DNA of 64,000 nt from Streptomyces sp. TRM70350 (GCF_019219825.1 NZ_JAHUXH010000001.1:558001-622000); one strand, 5' to 3'. Positions 24,682 to 35,230 are shown, counted from the first letter of the stretch. The notes: generated by a model not told the origin, from the letters alone. Numbers and translations are program-made.

Positions 24682-25728
24682 GTGAGCGGGACATCCACGG
24701 AAGCATCGAAGGACGCACAAAGGCAGGGGGCCAAGGCCGGGAGGAGGAGTCCGGATCCCAGCACCGGCCCCAGGACCGACCGCAACTCCGATCGCAGGAC
24801 CCGCGTGACCGTGCTCGTCGCGCTCGCGGCCAACCTGGTGATCGCGGTCGCCAAGGCGGTCGGCGGCGTGATCGCCGGGTCGCCCGCCCTGCTGTCGGAG
24901 GCGGCGCACTCCGTGGCCGACAGTCTGAACGAGGTCTTCCTGCTGGCCGCCCTGCGTCGCAGCCGCCGCCCCGCCGACCGGCGGCATCCCTTCGGCTACG
25001 GCAAGGAGCGGTTCTTCTGGTCGCTGCTCGCGGCCGTCGGGATCTTCGTCATGGGCGGCTGCTTCTCCTTCTTCCAGGGCTTCCAGGCGCTCACCCAGGG
25101 CACCGACGAGACCTTCGACGGCTATGTGGCCGGCATGATCGTCCTCGGTGTCGCCCTCCTCGCCGAGGGAGCGTCCCTGCTCCGCGCGCTGCACCAGCTG
25201 CGCCGGCAGGGCGTCGCCGACGGCCTGCGCGACCCGGCCCTGCGCACCGTCGTCGCCGAGGACGGCACCGCGGTGCTCGGCGTGACGCTCGCCGTCACCG
25301 GCATGGCGCTGCACCTGGCCACCGGCGAGGTGGTGTGGGAGGCGTCCGCCTCGCTGGCCATCGGCGCGCTGCTGGTGTACGTGGCCTACCGCCTCGGCAA
25401 GGACGCCCGCACCCAGCTGATCGGCGAGGCCGCGGACCCGCAGGCGAGCGGCAGGATCCGTGCACTGCTCCGGGCGCAGCCCGAGATCGACAGCGTCGAG
25501 GCCCTGTTCACCATGAAGACCGGCATCGACTCGGCGCTGGTGGCCGCCCGCGTCGACCTGGTCCCCGGCCTGGACAGCGAGCGGGTCGAGGAGGTCGCCG
25601 TACGCATCAAGCGGTCGATCGCCCGTACCGTGCCCGAGGCCGACCAGATCTTTCTCGACGTGACCGACCGGCCCGCCCGGGAGGCATACGAAAGCCCCGC
25701 CGCGACGGGGGAACGCGGCGGGGCCTGA
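24682..25728 (+). CDS. cation diffusion facilitator (CDF) transporter
   Basis: The start is GTG 24682. The 348-residue protein has a hydrophilic N-terminus, about six membrane helices and a cytoplasmic ferredoxin-like C-terminal domain (ARTQLIGEAADPQ, then EIDSVEALFTMKTG). Metal-site residues are in SEAAHSVADSLNEVF (HxxxD). HPFGYGKERFFWSLL is the conserved CDF loop. It should export divalent cations such as Zn, Mn or Fe by proton antiport. The last codons form the left arm of a hairpin (25694-25724). Confidence 0.9.
   Translation: MSGTSTEASKDAQRQGAKAGRRSPDPSTGPRTDRNSDRRTRVTVLVALAANLVIAVAKAVGGVIAGSPALLSEAAHSVADSLNEVFLLAALRRSRRPADRRHPFGYGKERFFWSLLAAVGIFVMGGCFSFFQGFQALTQGTDETFDGYVAGMIVLGVALLAEGASLLRALHQLRRQGVADGLRDPALRTVVAEDGTAVLGVTLAVTGMALHLATGEVVWEASASLAIGALLVYVAYRLGKDARTQLIGEAADPQASGRIRALLRAQPEIDSVEALFTMKTGIDSALVAARVDLVPGLDSERVEEVAVRIKRSIARTVPEADQIFLDVTDRPAREAYESPAATGERGGA
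25694..25724 (+). terminator. hairpin overlapping the 3' end of the CDF gene
   Basis: Eleven-base perfect arms GCCCCGCCGCG and CGCGGCGGGGC surround a nine-base loop. The structure sits within the last ten codons and ends just before the stop codon at 25726-25728. There is no U-run, so it is a hairpin-only actinomycete-type terminator, probably bidirectional toward the convergent nitroreductase-like gene. Confidence 0.65.
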
Positions 25729-25793
25729 CGTGCGGGTGCCCCGCACCTACGCCTTCATGCGTCACGGGGCCAAAAAACCCACAAGGATCCGGC

Positions 25794-26243
25794 TCAGTCC
25801 CTGTCGACCGGTTCGAGCACGAACACCGGGATCTCACGGTCGGTCTTCTGCTCGTAGTCGGCGTACGGCGGATACGCGGCCACGGCACGCTCCCACCACT
25901 CCGCCTTCTCCGCCCCGGTGACCTCCCGGGCCGTCATGTCCCGCTTCACCGGGCCGTCCTGGAGCTCCACGTGCGGATCCGCCTTGAGGTTGTGGTACCA
26001 GACCGGGTGCTTGGGCGCCCCGCCCTGCGACGCCACGACGGCGTAGCGCCCCTCGTGCTCCACCCGCATCAGCGGCGTCTTGCGGATCTTGCCGCTCCGC
26101 GCGCCCCGGGTCGTCAGCACGACGACGGGCAACCCGGTGTCCATCAGGGTCGTTCCCCTCGTACCGCCGGAGCTCTCGTACAACTCCACCTGCTCACGCA
26201 CCCACTGCGTCGGACTCGGCTCGTACTCGCCCTCAAGTGGCAT
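25794..26243 (-). CDS. deazaflavin (F420)-dependent nitroreductase-family protein
   Basis: The protein is 149 residues from ATG 26243. The Ddn/FDOR-A signature is present: [46 protein letters not shown] and a C-terminal IPVFVLEP. The family uses coenzyme F420 to reduce nitroaromatics, quinones or enones. The electron acceptor here is unknown. Confidence 0.9.
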   Translation of the reverse strand: MPLEGEYEPSPTQWVREQVELYESSGGTRGTTLMDTGLPVVVLTTRGARSGKIRKTPLMRVEHEGRYAVVASQGGAPKHPVWYHNLKADPHVELQDGPVKRDMTAREVTGAEKAEWWERAVAAYPPYADYEQKTDREIPVFVLEPVDRD

Positions 26244-26345
26244 GGCAACCGTCCCATCCTCGTGTACCGAACCCGGCTATCACCGTGCCTCAACACTGAC
26301 AAACGCGGGATTCATCCACCCCGGCCGACACTCCCGGCGCCCGCG

Positions 26346-26768
26346 ATGACCTCCCGGGTAAATCGCGCCACGGTCGAGGAGCTGCTGCGCAGGATCGGCC
26401 AGGGCGACCCCGACCACATCGCCGAGCTGTACGCCGCACACGCCGACTGGAAGCTGAGCTGGCCGGACGACGAGCACCGCCGCGCCGCCGCGCCGTGGAT
26501 CACGCGGCGCGGCACCCGCGGCCACGCCGCCGCCCACACCGCGAGTTGGCCGCTCACCACGTCCCCGGCGGAGCGGACACCAGGATCGAGCGCATCCTCG
26601 TCGACGGCGCCGACGCCGTCGTCCTCGGCGAGATCCGCCCGACGGCCCGCCCCACCGGACGCCCCTACCGCGCCCGGTTCGCCCTGCACCTCACCGTCGA
26701 GGACGGCCGGATCGTCCGTCACCACGTGTACGGGGACAGCCTGGCGGTGGCCCAGGCCTTCAGCGCGG
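26346..26768 (+). pseudogene. SnoaL/NTF2-like protein, frameshifted
   Basis: The first frame from ATG 26346 gives TVEELLRRIGQGDPDHIAEL and AHADWKLSWPDDEHRRA. The next homologous part, RELAAHHVPGGADTRIERIL through FALHLTVEDGRIVRHHVYGD, is in a different frame. The switch falls at about 26535-26543, consistent with a one- or two-base indel. Together they make a normal SnoaL-like fold of about 140 residues. The 3' end runs into the decayed sigma-factor gene on the other strand. There is no ribosome binding site. Confidence 0.7.
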
Positions 26769-27330
26769 CGAGCCGAGGCCGTCGAGCACTGCCAGGCGCA
26801 GCCGCCGCAGCCGCGCCGGGTCGGCGACGACCTCGTAGGAGCCGATCCGGTCGCCCTCGACGGTGACCGTGAGGACGTACAGCAGCCGTCCGCGGGGGGG
26901 GCGACGACGATGCCGACGTGACCGTCGACGAGAGCGGTGGCCGCGTACCGGGACCGCTCGCGCAACCGCACCGTCCCCTCGGCCACCGCACGGGCGCCCC
27001 GCAGCTCGGGAGCCACGCCGGGCGGCAGGACGGCGGGGTCGGCCCGGCGGACCACGTCCGGGGCCAGTACGTCGAGCAGCGCGCCGATGTCACCGCCGCG
27101 GGCGGCGGCCAGGGCCGTGCGGCCCCGCAGCATGTCGAGGCGTATCCGGGACACCACCGTCGTCAGCCAGGCCGCCAGGTTGCCGACGCCGCCGCCCGCG
27201 CGGCTCAGCCGCAGCCACGCCTCCCGGACGGCACCGTCCGCCTCGTCGGGCGGGCCCAGCATCCGGAACGCGACCGCCCGCAAGCGCCGCGCTTCGCCTC
27301 GAACCGCGCCGCCGGTTCCTCCTGGCCGCC
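26760..27330 (-). pseudogene. SigJ-type ECF sigma factor remnant (region 4 deleted, two frameshifts)
   Basis: Read on the minus strand, FEAKR (about 27300) is followed in a second frame by RLRAVAFRMLGPPDEADGAV and NLAAWLTTVVSRIRLDMLRG, which is sigma region 2. The chain then jumps directly into the C-terminal SnoaL-like domain (ALLDVLAPDVV, ELRGARAVAEGTVRL); the whole region-4 DNA-binding part is missing. A further frameshift occurs at a run of eight G (26894-26901), after which LLYVLTVTVEGDRIGSYEVV and a stop at 26760-26762 follow. Three lesions make it a clear pseudogene. Confidence 0.8.
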
Positions 27331-27437
27331 GATGGGTCAGCGCGCTCCGGTCTGCTCCGTCCCTCCCTTGACGAACCGTCCCCCGGGGAGGTGACACCCG
27401 ACGCGAGCAGCAGCACCCCGTCTCGGGTCACCGAGGC

Positions 27438-28256
27438 TCAGTGCGGGCCCGGCGGGTCGAACTCCGTCCCGCACGGACCCGCACCCTCGCTCTCCGGCAG
27501 CGCCACCCGGTCGCCGCTCATCGTCAGGGTGCGGTAGTAGCCGCCGATGCGTTCGGTGGAGCGGCCGACGTAGTGGCCGATGAACGAGCGGCGGAAGCGG
27601 TCGGTGGCGCGGTTCGGTCCGGAGCCGTGCACCAGGCTGCCGTTGAAGAACAGCACGTCACCCGGCCGCATGTCGACCGGTACGGGCGTGAGCCCGGGCG
27701 GCGGCGGCACGTACTCACGCGCGAAGGACACCTCCGCGTCCGCCTCCTCCGGGCAGAAGATGTCCATCCGGTGCGTGCCCGGCACGACTTCCAGACCGCC
27801 GTTCTCCCGGTCGATCACATCGCAGGCCACCCACGCCGCCACGCACGTGCCCGGCTCGACCCGCAGATAGAAGTTGTCCTGGTGCAGCGCCTGCCCCCGG
27901 GCGCCCGGCGGCTTGAAGTAGAACATGCTCTGCGCGGCCAGCACCTCCTCGCCGAGCAGCACCTCCAGCACAGCGCGCAGCCGCGCGTCCAGCAGGAACC
28001 GCAGCGCCAGGTCGTTGATCTCGTGCGGGTGCATGACCCTCGGGTGGGCGGCGAGCGGATCGTCGCCCGCACGCGGCTCGAAGTGCCCCGGCACGGGCCC
28101 GGCCGCGTGCAGCGCCGCGAACTCCGCGCACAGGCGGTCGATCTCGTCGTACCCGAACAGCCCGCGGACGACCGTGAAGCCGTCCTTCTGGAACCGTGCG
28201 AGCCCCTCCTGGGTCAGGATGGGATGACCGGCGGCGCCCATGTCCGTGGCTGTCAT
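27438..28256 (-). CDS. phytanoyl-CoA dioxygenase (PhyH) family protein
   Basis: The start is ATG 28256, behind GAGGAG. The 272-residue protein is an Fe(II)/2-oxoglutarate oxygenase: H125-Q-D127 (LHQDNFY) and distal H210 (GSLVHGSG) form the iron triad. R222/R223 in FRRSFIGHY would bind 2-oxoglutarate. The fold matches PhyH/ectoine-hydroxylase-type enzymes, which hydroxylate small molecules. No ectoine genes are nearby, so the substrate is open. It diverges from an AraC regulator, with a direct-repeat operator candidate between them. Confidence 0.9.
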   Translation of the reverse strand: MTATDMGAAGHPILTQEGLARFQKDGFTVVRGLFGYDEIDRLCAEFAALHAAGPVPGHFEPRAGDDPLAAHPRVMHPHEINDLALRFLLDARLRAVLEVLLGEEVLAAQSMFYFKPPGARGQALHQDNFYLRVEPGTCVAAWVACDVIDRENGGLEVVPGTHRMDIFCPEEADAEVSFAREYVPPPPGLTPVPVDMRPGDVLFFNGSLVHGSGPNRATDRFRRSFIGHYVGRSTERIGGYYRTLTMSGDRVALPESEGAGPCGTEFDPPGPH

Positions 28257-28265
28257 GCGTCCACT

Positions 28266-28287
28266 CCTCGGTGAGGTGTCCTCGGTG
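28266..28287. promoter_or_regulatory. direct-repeat operator candidate between PhyH and AraC genes
   Basis: CCTCGGTG occurs twice (28266-28273 and 28280-28287) with a 14-base period in the 69-base divergent intergenic region. Direct repeats are the usual site form for AraC activators, which bind as head-to-tail modules. The repeat also contains the PhyH ribosome binding site. Confidence 0.45.
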
Positions 28288-28325
28288 CACCACGCTAGGC
28301 CGGTACGCCGCCCGGGAGGATGTCC

Positions 28326-29228
28326 ATGAACACTGACGGCTTGCCCGGGACTGCTGCCCCCGGCGATCCTTCGCCGCCGCCCGGCCTGGTGGTGGTCGGC
28401 CACTTCGACCAGTCTCCGGGCTACACCGTCGATCGGCCACGCGGCGCGGACAGCTGGCTGTTCACCTGGACGACGGGCGGCCGGGGCCGACTGCGCCAGG
28501 GCGGCACCGAGACACGGGCGGGCGCGGGAGACCTGGTCGTGCTCGCGCCCGGCGTCCCGCAGGGCTACGGCGTCGCCCCGGGCGCGCGCCGCTGGCGCTT
28601 CTGGTGGGCGCACTGCCAGGCGCGACCGTCCTGGCTGCCCTGGCTGCGTCCGTACGACGCCGGGGACGGCGTCCATGTCGTCGCGCCCGTCCCCGCCCTG
28701 CTGCACGGCCGCGTGGAGTCGGCGTTCCGCCGGATGCTCGCCGACGCCCGCTGGACGGGCGTGGCGGCACCGCCCGCGACAACGCCCGCCGACGACCGGG
28801 TCGCCGTCGCCCACGGCACGGCGGCCCATGAGCTGGCGCTCTGTGCCCTGGAGGAGGTCGTCCTGCTCACCGCCGCCGCCGCGCGCACCCCGGTGCCCCC
28901 GCCGGGCGTCGACGCCCGGGTACGCCGGGCCCAGGCGCTGATCGCCGCCGACCCCGGAGCCCCGCACACCGTCCGCTCGCTGGCGGAGGCGGTCGCGCTG
29001 TCCCCGTCCCGGTTCGCGCACCTGTTCGCCCAACAGGTCGGCGAGCCCCCGATGCGAGCCCTGCGCGCGGCGCGCCTTCGGCACGCCGCCCGGCTGCTGG
29101 AGGGCACCGACCTGTCCGTGGAACGCGTGGCGGCGGCCTCGGGGTTCGCCAGCCCGTTCCACTTCAACCGGGTGTTCCACGAGCGCTTCGGAAGCCCTCC
29201 CGGCGCGTACCGTGCCGCGCACCGGTGA
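28326..29228 (+). CDS. AraC-family transcriptional regulator
   Basis: I place the start at ATG 28326, because GGGAGGA (28314-28320) then has proper spacing; an ATG at 28320 overlaps that site. The 300-residue protein has an N-terminal cupin sensing domain (LRQGGTETRAGAGDLVVLAPGV) and two C-terminal helix-turn-helix motifs (SLAEAVALSPSRFAHLF, VAAASGFASPFHFNRVF). It probably activates the divergent PhyH oxygenase gene. Sugar-type AraC regulators share this layout. Confidence 0.9.
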   Translation: MNTDGLPGTAAPGDPSPPPGLVVVGHFDQSPGYTVDRPRGADSWLFTWTTGGRGRLRQGGTETRAGAGDLVVLAPGVPQGYGVAPGARRWRFWWAHCQARPSWLPWLRPYDAGDGVHVVAPVPALLHGRVESAFRRMLADARWTGVAAPPATTPADDRVAVAHGTAAHELALCALEEVVLLTAAAARTPVPPPGVDARVRRAQALIAADPGAPHTVRSLAEAVALSPSRFAHLFAQQVGEPPMRALRAARLRHAARLLEGTDLSVERVAAASGFASPFHFNRVFHERFGSPPGAYRAAHR

Positions 29229-29443
29229 CGCGGGGCTCGGCGACTCGGGTGACAGCGGGCCCCGCTGCGGTCACGCGGCTCACCCTCCCACGACCGGAGC
29301 GACACCCACGTTCGGGCCGATGTCCACACCGAGCAGCACCGCGAGCACCGCTCCCGGACAGCGCCTGCCCGAGGGCGTCGGCGCGCGAACACCGGCCGCT
29401 CGGGCGCCCGGTACGGCGGCAGCGCGCAAACCGTCCCGTAGCC

Positions 29444-31816
29444 CTACTCCGCCTCCACCATCGCCAGTTCCGCCCAGATCGTCTTGCCCTCGGGCGTGTG
29501 CCGGCTGCCCCAGCGCTGGGTGAGCTGGGCGACCAGGAGCAGGCCGCGGCCGCCCTCGTCCCAGATCTTGGCGCGCCGCAGATGGGGGGCCGTGTGGCTG
29601 GTGTCGGACACCTCGCAGATCAGGGTGGCCGCGTCGTGGATCAGCCGGAGGCGGATCGGGTGGGAGCCGTACCGGATGGCGTTGGTGACCAGTTCGCTGA
29701 CCACCAGCTCGGTGGTGAAGGAGGCCTCCTCCAGCCCCCAGGTGCCGAGTTGGTCGACGACCTGCCTGCGCACCGGGGCGACCAGCGCCGGATCGGCCGG
29801 GATGTCCCAGGTCGCGACCTGCGAGGCGGGCAGCCCCTGGGTGCGCGCCAGCAGCAGGGCCACGTCGTCGCCGACGCCGCCGGTCGGCAGCATCAGGTGC
29901 AGGATCCGGTCGCAGGTCTCGTCCAGGGAGGCGGACGACTGCGACAGGGCCTCGCGCAACAGCTCGTGCCTGCCGCCCGCGTCCCGGGCGCGGGACTCGG
30001 TCAGCCCGTTCGTGAAGAACGACAGCACGGTGCCCTCGGGCAGATACAGCTCGGCCGCCTCGAACGGCAGCCCGCCGAGGCCCAGCGGCGGCCCGGTGGG
30101 CAGCTCGACCTCCTCTACGAGCCCGCCCGGCCGCACCATGAGCGGCGAGGGATGCCCTGCCCGGGCGAGCGAGCAGCACCGGGACACCGGGTCGTACACG
30201 GCGTACAGACAGGTCGCGCCCACCTCGCCGGAGCTGCCGTCGGCACCGGCCTCGTCGGACAGCCTCAGCACCAGGTCGTCGAGGTGGGTGAGCAGTTCGT
30301 CGGGCGCGAGGTCGATGTCGGCGAGCGTGCGCACGGCGGTGCGCAGCCGCCCCATGGTGGCCGAGGCCTGGATGCCGTGGCCGACGACGTCCCCGACCAC
30401 CATCGCGACCCGCGTCCCCGACAGCGGGATCACGTCGAACCAGTCGCCGCCCACCCCGGCCCGCGCCGCCGGCAGGTACCGCGAGCACGCCTGAACGGCG
30501 GCCGTGCTCGGCAGCGACTGCGGGAGCAGGCTGCGCTGCAGGGCGAGGGCGGTCTCGCGCTCCCGGGAGTAGCGGCGGGCGTTGTCCATGCAGACGGCGG
30601 CGCGGGCCGTTATCTCCTCGGCCAGCATCCGGTCGTCCGGCGTGAACGGCGCGGGGCGGCGGAACCGGGTGAGCACCGCGACGCCCAGGGTCGTGCCGCG
30701 CGCCCGGATCGGCACGGACATCGTGGAGTGGATGCCGTACTTCCGCACCTGCTCCCTCCGGGCCCTGTCCCAGGACAGCCACTGGGCGAGGGCCTCGGAC
30801 GACATGTCCGCGATGATCGTCCGGCCGGCCAGCAGGGAGTCGGCCTGCGGCGAGCCGGCGGGGTAGACGTCGGGCCGGCCCGGCTGCACCACCGCCTCGG
30901 GGCCCGGACTGATCGACTGGTGGGCTGCCCGGCGCAGTGTGATCGGCGCGGTCAGTGGCCCGGCGGCGGGCTCGCCCGTGGGCTCCCGCGGGTCGAGCAG
31001 GTCGACGCTGCAGAAGTCGGCGAGCCCGGGCACGCAGACGTCCGCCAGTTCCTGTGCCGTCCGGGTGACGTCGAGCGTGCTGCCGACCCGGACGCTCGCC
31101 TCGTTGACCAGCCGGAGCCGCTCGCGGGCCAGGTGCTGCTCGGTGAGGTCGTGCACGGCGACGCACACCCCGCACACCCGTCCCGCCGCGTCGGAGATCG
31201 GCGCCATCCGGCCCAGCCAGGCGCTCGACCGGCCGTCCTCGCCGACCGGGACGGAGGTGTAGAAGTCGTGCACCCGGCCGGTGGTGAGTACACGGTGCAG
31301 TTGCTGCTCGATCTCCTCGCTCTGGAGCCGGCCGCTGAGCTCGGTCACGCGCAGTCCCCGGATCCGCTCCTCGGGCAGTTTGAGCACCGCGGCCAAGGCG
31401 TCGTTCATCCGGTGCAGCCGGAGCCGCTCGTCGTAGATCGCGACGGCACAGGGGGACTGGGTGAGCTCGGCCCGGTCCAGCGGATCGTCGTCCGGGCGGG
31501 CCCGGGCACCCTCCAACGGGGTGACGACGAGCCAGTCCCCGGCGCCCCCGCCCGGCCCCGGCCGCTGGTGGGCGAGCAGCCACACGGACACCGTACGGCC
31601 GTCCCGGTGGCGCAAAGTGAGCGTTCCGTCCCAGCGGGATCCCCGGAGCGTGGGCGCCCTGCCCTGGACCAGCCGCGCGGCGAGCCGCCCCACGACCTCG
31701 TCGGCCGCCCAGCCCAGCAGCCGCCGGGCCCCCTCCCCCCACTCGGTCACCCGGCCGTCGGCGTCGATGACGGCCCGGGCCGTTGCGGCCTCGTCGATCG
31801 GGTACTCCGAGGTCAT
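29444..31816 (-). CDS. PAS/GAF-controlled SpoIIE-type PP2C phosphatase with kinase-like ATPase domain
   Basis: The start is ATG 31816 (GGAG eight bases upstream); longer in-frame starts exist up to 31861. The 790-residue protein has two PAS domains (about 10-90 and 120-230), a GAF domain (about 245-400) and a PP2C/SpoIIE domain (about 420-640; GGDWFDVIPL, VVGDVVGHG, VGDDVALLL). It ends in a HATPase_c domain of the anti-sigma kinase type (about 660-785; LVVSELVTNAIRYGS, DEGGRGLLLV). Such proteins dephosphorylate STAS antagonists and may also rephosphorylate them, acting as sensory switches for alternative sigma factors. Confidence 0.92.
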   Translation of the reverse strand: MTSEYPIDEAATARAVIDADGRVTEWGEGARRLLGWAADEVVGRLAARLVQGRAPTLRGSRWDGTLTLRHRDGRTVSVWLLAHQRPGPGGGAGDWLVVTPLEGARARPDDDPLDRAELTQSPCAVAIYDERLRLHRMNDALAAVLKLPEERIRGLRVTELSGRLQSEEIEQQLHRVLTTGRVHDFYTSVPVGEDGRSSAWLGRMAPISDAAGRVCGVCVAVHDLTEQHLARERLRLVNEASVRVGSTLDVTRTAQELADVCVPGLADFCSVDLLDPREPTGEPAAGPLTAPITLRRAAHQSISPGPEAVVQPGRPDVYPAGSPQADSLLAGRTIIADMSSEALAQWLSWDRARREQVRKYGIHSTMSVPIRARGTTLGVAVLTRFRRPAPFTPDDRMLAEEITARAAVCMDNARRYSRERETALALQRSLLPQSLPSTAAVQACSRYLPAARAGVGGDWFDVIPLSGTRVAMVVGDVVGHGIQASATMGRLRTAVRTLADIDLAPDELLTHLDDLVLRLSDEAGADGSSGEVGATCLYAVYDPVSRCCSLARAGHPSPLMVRPGGLVEEVELPTGPPLGLGGLPFEAAELYLPEGTVLSFFTNGLTESRARDAGGRHELLREALSQSSASLDETCDRILHLMLPTGGVGDDVALLLARTQGLPASQVATWDIPADPALVAPVRRQVVDQLGTWGLEEASFTTELVVSELVTNAIRYGSHPIRLRLIHDAATLICEVSDTSHTAPHLRRAKIWDEGGRGLLLVAQLTQRWGSRHTPEGKTIWAELAMVEAE

Positions 31817-32071
31817 CGTCGTCACTCCGTCGCGCATACGCACAGTGAACAATCGAGTCACTCAGGCTCCAGCCTAGTGCGTCGCGCTCCGGCGCGAACC
31901 TGGTCGCAGGGGCCGTCCGACGCACCGGTCAAGAGCCGGATCCGGCCGATGTGACCCGCGGGACAGAAGGACCTCACCGCACCCTTGACGGGCGTGAGTG
32001 GCAGACCGTCAGAATCTGTTTGTTCACGATCAGTTGTGAGTACTTCTGGGCCCTGATGAGGGAGAGTCGCC

Positions 32072-35000
32072 ATGACGGTCACGCGCAGATCGGTTCTGAT
32101 CGCCGGTACGGCCGCCCCGGCCGCCGGCGCGCTTGTGGGCACCCCCGGTGCCCGGGCCGCCGACGCCGCCGGGCACGCCACCGGCCGCCGTGGCGTCCCC
32201 CTGCGCGACGGCTGGCGTTTCGCGCTGGTCAACCCGGGGGGCACCACCGACCCGACCGGTGCCTACGCCGACGCCGCCGACCCCGGGTACGACGACTCGG
32301 CGTGGCGCGAGGTCGCCGTACCGCACGACTGGAGCATCGAGCAGATCCCGACCACCGATCACGGCACCACCAGCGGCACCGGCTTCTTCCCCGGCGGCCT
32401 CGGCTGGTACCGCCTCGCCTTCACCCTGCCGCCCGGCTGCGCGGGCAAGCGGATCGCGGTGGAGTTCGACGGCGTCTACATGGACGCGTACGTCTACTGC
32501 AACGGCCGCGAACTCGGCCGCCACCCCTACGGCTACACCGGTTTCGCCTTCGACCTCACCGACCTGGTGCACACCGACGGCACCACCCAGAACGTCCTCG
32601 CCGTCAAGGTGCAGAACCAACTCCCCAGCAGCCGCTGGTACTCCGGCAGCGGCATCTACCGCGAGGCCCGCCTCGTCGTCACCGAACCCGTGCACGTGCC
32701 GCGCTGGGGCACATACGTCACCACGCCCCAGGTCACCGAGGAGCGCGCCCTGGTGCGGGTGCGCACGGACGTGGTGAACGCCTCCGGCACCGCGAGACCC
32801 GTCGAGATCAGCTCCCGCATCACCGGCCCCGACGGCCGCACGGTCGCCCGGACCAGCTCCACGGCCGACGTGACCGACCGCGCCACGGAAACCCACGAAC
32901 TGACCGTCCCACGGCCCGAGTTCTGGGACTTCGACACCCCCCACCACCGCTACACCCTCGTCACCGAGCTGCGCGTCGACGGCGAGACCACCGACACCTA
33001 CCGCACCCCCTTCGGCATCCGCACCTTCCGCTGCGACCCCGACGAGGGCTTCCACCTCAACGGCACCTACGCCAAGCTCAAGGGCGTCGACCTCCACCAC
33101 GACCTGGGCGCGCTCGGAGCGGCGACCCACATCGACGCCGTCCGCCGACAGTTGACGATCATGAAGTCGATGGGGGTCAACGCCCTGCGCACCTCCCACA
33201 ACCCGCCCTCACCGGAGGTGATCCGGGTCTGCGAGGAGCTGGGCATCGTGCTGCAGGTCGAGGCCTTCGACTGCTGGCGGAGGGGCAAGAACCGCTACGA
33301 CTACGGCCGGTTCTTCGACGAGTGGTGCGAGCGGGACGCCACCGAGATGGTCCTCGCGGCCCGCAACTCGCCCGCCGTCATCATGTGGTCCATCGGCAAC
33401 GAGGTCCCCGACTCCACCTCCACCGCCGGGCTCGCCATGGCCGACCGGATCATCGCCGCCATCAAGGCCGCCGACGACACCCGCCCGCTGGTCATCGGCT
33501 CCGACAAGTACCGCCGCCTGCCCGCGAAGGGCTCGGCCGCCGACCTGATGCTGGCCAAGCTGGACGGCCTCGGCCTCAACTACAACACCGCCAAGTCCGC
33601 CGACGCCCTGCACGCGGCCTACCCGCACCTGTTCCTCTTCGAGTCGGAGTCGTCGTCGGAGACCTCGACGCGCGGCACGTACCAGGAGCCCGAGCGGCTC
33701 AACACCGGCGAGAACCACACACCGGGCAGGCGCGCCACCTCCTCGTACGACAACAACCTCGCCTCCTGGACGATGAGCGGCGAGTACGGGCACAAGAAGG
33801 ACCGGGACCGGAAGTGGTTCACGGGGCAGTTCCTGTGGTCGGGCATCGACTACATCGGCGAGCCCACGCCGTACGACGTGTTCCCGGTGAAGGCGTCCTT
33901 CTTCGGCGCGGTCGACACGGCCGGGTTCCCGAAGGACATGTACTACCTGTTCAAGAGCCAGTGGACGAGCGAGCCGATGGTCCATCTGCTGCCGATGAGC
34001 TGGAACCACGCCAAGGGGGAGACGGTCGAGGTCTGGGCGTACGCCAATGTCGACACCGTCGAGCTGTTCCTGAACGGCCGGTCGCTGGGCGTGCGGCGGT
34101 TCGACACCAAGAAGACCACCGACGGGCGGACCTACCTGGAGACCACCGAGGCCACGGGCGACGACAAGACCTTCACCGACGGCCCCTACCCCGGCAGCTA
34201 CACCAGCCCGAACGGCAGCGCGGGCAAGCTGCACCTCACCTGGCGGGTGCCCTTCGAGCCGGGGGAGCTGAAGGCGGTGGCGCGCAGCGACGGCAAGGTG
34301 GTCGCCACGGACGTGCTGCGCACGGCCGGAGCCCCGCACGCCGTCCGCCTCACCACGGATCGCACGTCCCTGGCGGCGGACGGGCGTTCGCTGGTCTTCG
34401 TGACCGCCGAGATCGTCGACGCCCGGGGTGTCATGGTGCCGGACGCCGGGCATCTCATCGCCTTCGACGTGAGCGGCGGCTCCCTCGCCGGACTCGACAA
34501 CGGCCGTCAGGAGAGCGCCGAGCGCTACCAGGCGAGCACGCGGACCGCCTTCCACGGCAAGGCACTCGCCGTCGTCCGCGCGGGCGGCAGGCCCGGCATC
34601 CTGAAGGTGACCGCCCGCGTGAAGGGCCTGCGGACCGGCACCGTGACCGTGCGCACGACGCGCGCCCGGTCGGCCGCGACCACCCCGGCGCCGCAGTTCG
34701 CGCCCGACCACCCGGCCCCGCTGAACTACCCGCACGCCGACGCCAGTTACTCCGGCCGCCCCGACACCCTGCCCGCCGCCATGCTCGACGGCGACCCGGC
34801 CACCGGCTGGTCCAACGGCTTCCACAAGGCGGCCACCGCCCTGCTGCCCGCCTTCGACGGGGCCCGGGCGCGGGACTGGGTGTCGGTGGACTGGGGCCGG
34901 GCGCGCACCTTCGACCGGGCGGAGGTCTGGTTCACCGCGGACGCGACGCACAGCCTGCCCGCGGCCGTCGAGGCCGAGGTGTGGGACGGGCGCCGGTACG

Positions 35001-35170
35001 TGCCGGTCAAGGACGTGTCCGTCGACTGGGCCACCGCCTCCGGCGCGCCGACGGTCATCACCTTCGCGCCGGTCCGCGCCTCCCGGTTGCGCCTCACCCT
35101 CACCAGCCGGTACCCGGGCGAGGCCCGGGGCGCGGTGCGCATCGGCAAGCTGGAGGTCCCGGCCGGCTGA
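32072..35170 (+). CDS. secreted GH2 beta-galactosidase-like enzyme with C-terminal F5/8-type domain
   Basis: The protein is 1032 residues. The N-terminus [11 protein letters not shown] with a hydrophobic stretch ending PGARA looks like a Tat signal. Then come the GH2 sugar-binding domain (about 45-195), an Ig-like domain, and the TIM barrel with acid/base E444 in SIGNEVP and nucleophile E524 in LFESES. DUF4982 and Ig-like modules follow (about 600-860), and a discoidin-type carbohydrate-binding domain (about 880-1030). It should release terminal beta-linked galactose or a related sugar from plant or animal glycans outside the cell. Confidence 0.93.
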   Translation: MTVTRRSVLIAGTAAPAAGALVGTPGARAADAAGHATGRRGVPLRDGWRFALVNPGGTTDPTGAYADAADPGYDDSAWREVAVPHDWSIEQIPTTDHGTTSGTGFFPGGLGWYRLAFTLPPGCAGKRIAVEFDGVYMDAYVYCNGRELGRHPYGYTGFAFDLTDLVHTDGTTQNVLAVKVQNQLPSSRWYSGSGIYREARLVVTEPVHVPRWGTYVTTPQVTEERALVRVRTDVVNASGTARPVEISSRITGPDGRTVARTSSTADVTDRATETHELTVPRPEFWDFDTPHHRYTLVTELRVDGETTDTYRTPFGIRTFRCDPDEGFHLNGTYAKLKGVDLHHDLGALGAATHIDAVRRQLTIMKSMGVNALRTSHNPPSPEVIRVCEELGIVLQVEAFDCWRRGKNRYDYGRFFDEWCERDATEMVLAARNSPAVIMWSIGNEVPDSTSTAGLAMADRIIAAIKAADDTRPLVIGSDKYRRLPAKGSAADLMLAKLDGLGLNYNTAKSADALHAAYPHLFLFESESSSETSTRGTYQEPERLNTGENHTPGRRATSSYDNNLASWTMSGEYGHKKDRDRKWFTGQFLWSGIDYIGEPTPYDVFPVKASFFGAVDTAGFPKDMYYLFKSQWTSEPMVHLLPMSWNHAKGETVEVWAYANVDTVELFLNGRSLGVRRFDTKKTTDGRTYLETTEATGDDKTFTDGPYPGSYTSPNGSAGKLHLTWRVPFEPGELKAVARSDGKVVATDVLRTAGAPHAVRLTTDRTSLAADGRSLVFVTAEIVDARGVMVPDAGHLIAFDVSGGSLAGLDNGRQESAERYQASTRTAFHGKALAVVRAGGRPGILKVTARVKGLRTGTVTVRTTRARSAATTPAPQFAPDHPAPLNYPHADASYSGRPDTLPAAMLDGDPATGWSNGFHKAATALLPAFDGARARDWVSVDWGRARTFDRAEVWFTADATHSLPAAVEAEVWDGRRYVPVKDVSVDWATASGAPTVITFAPVRASRLRLTLTSRYPGEARGAVRIGKLEVPAG

Positions 35171-35198
35171 GCGCGGTCCTACGCCGAACGGTCCCGAC

Positions 35199-35230
35199 GG
35201 TCCGGACGGAAAAGCAGTACCGTCCGGACC
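35199..35230 (+). terminator. hairpin terminator between the GH2 and GH9 genes
   Basis: Eleven-base perfect arms GGTCCGGACGG and CCGTCCGGACC, with a ten-base A-rich loop, lie 29 bases after the GH2 stop. There is no U-tract, as usual for high-GC actinomycetes. Confidence 0.65.

Noticed and set aside
29225-31954. 909-codon plus-strand frame opposite the PAS/GAF PP2C gene
   Set aside because: The minus strand encodes a complete multi-domain phosphatase; the plus-strand product is Arg/Gly/Gln-rich noise.
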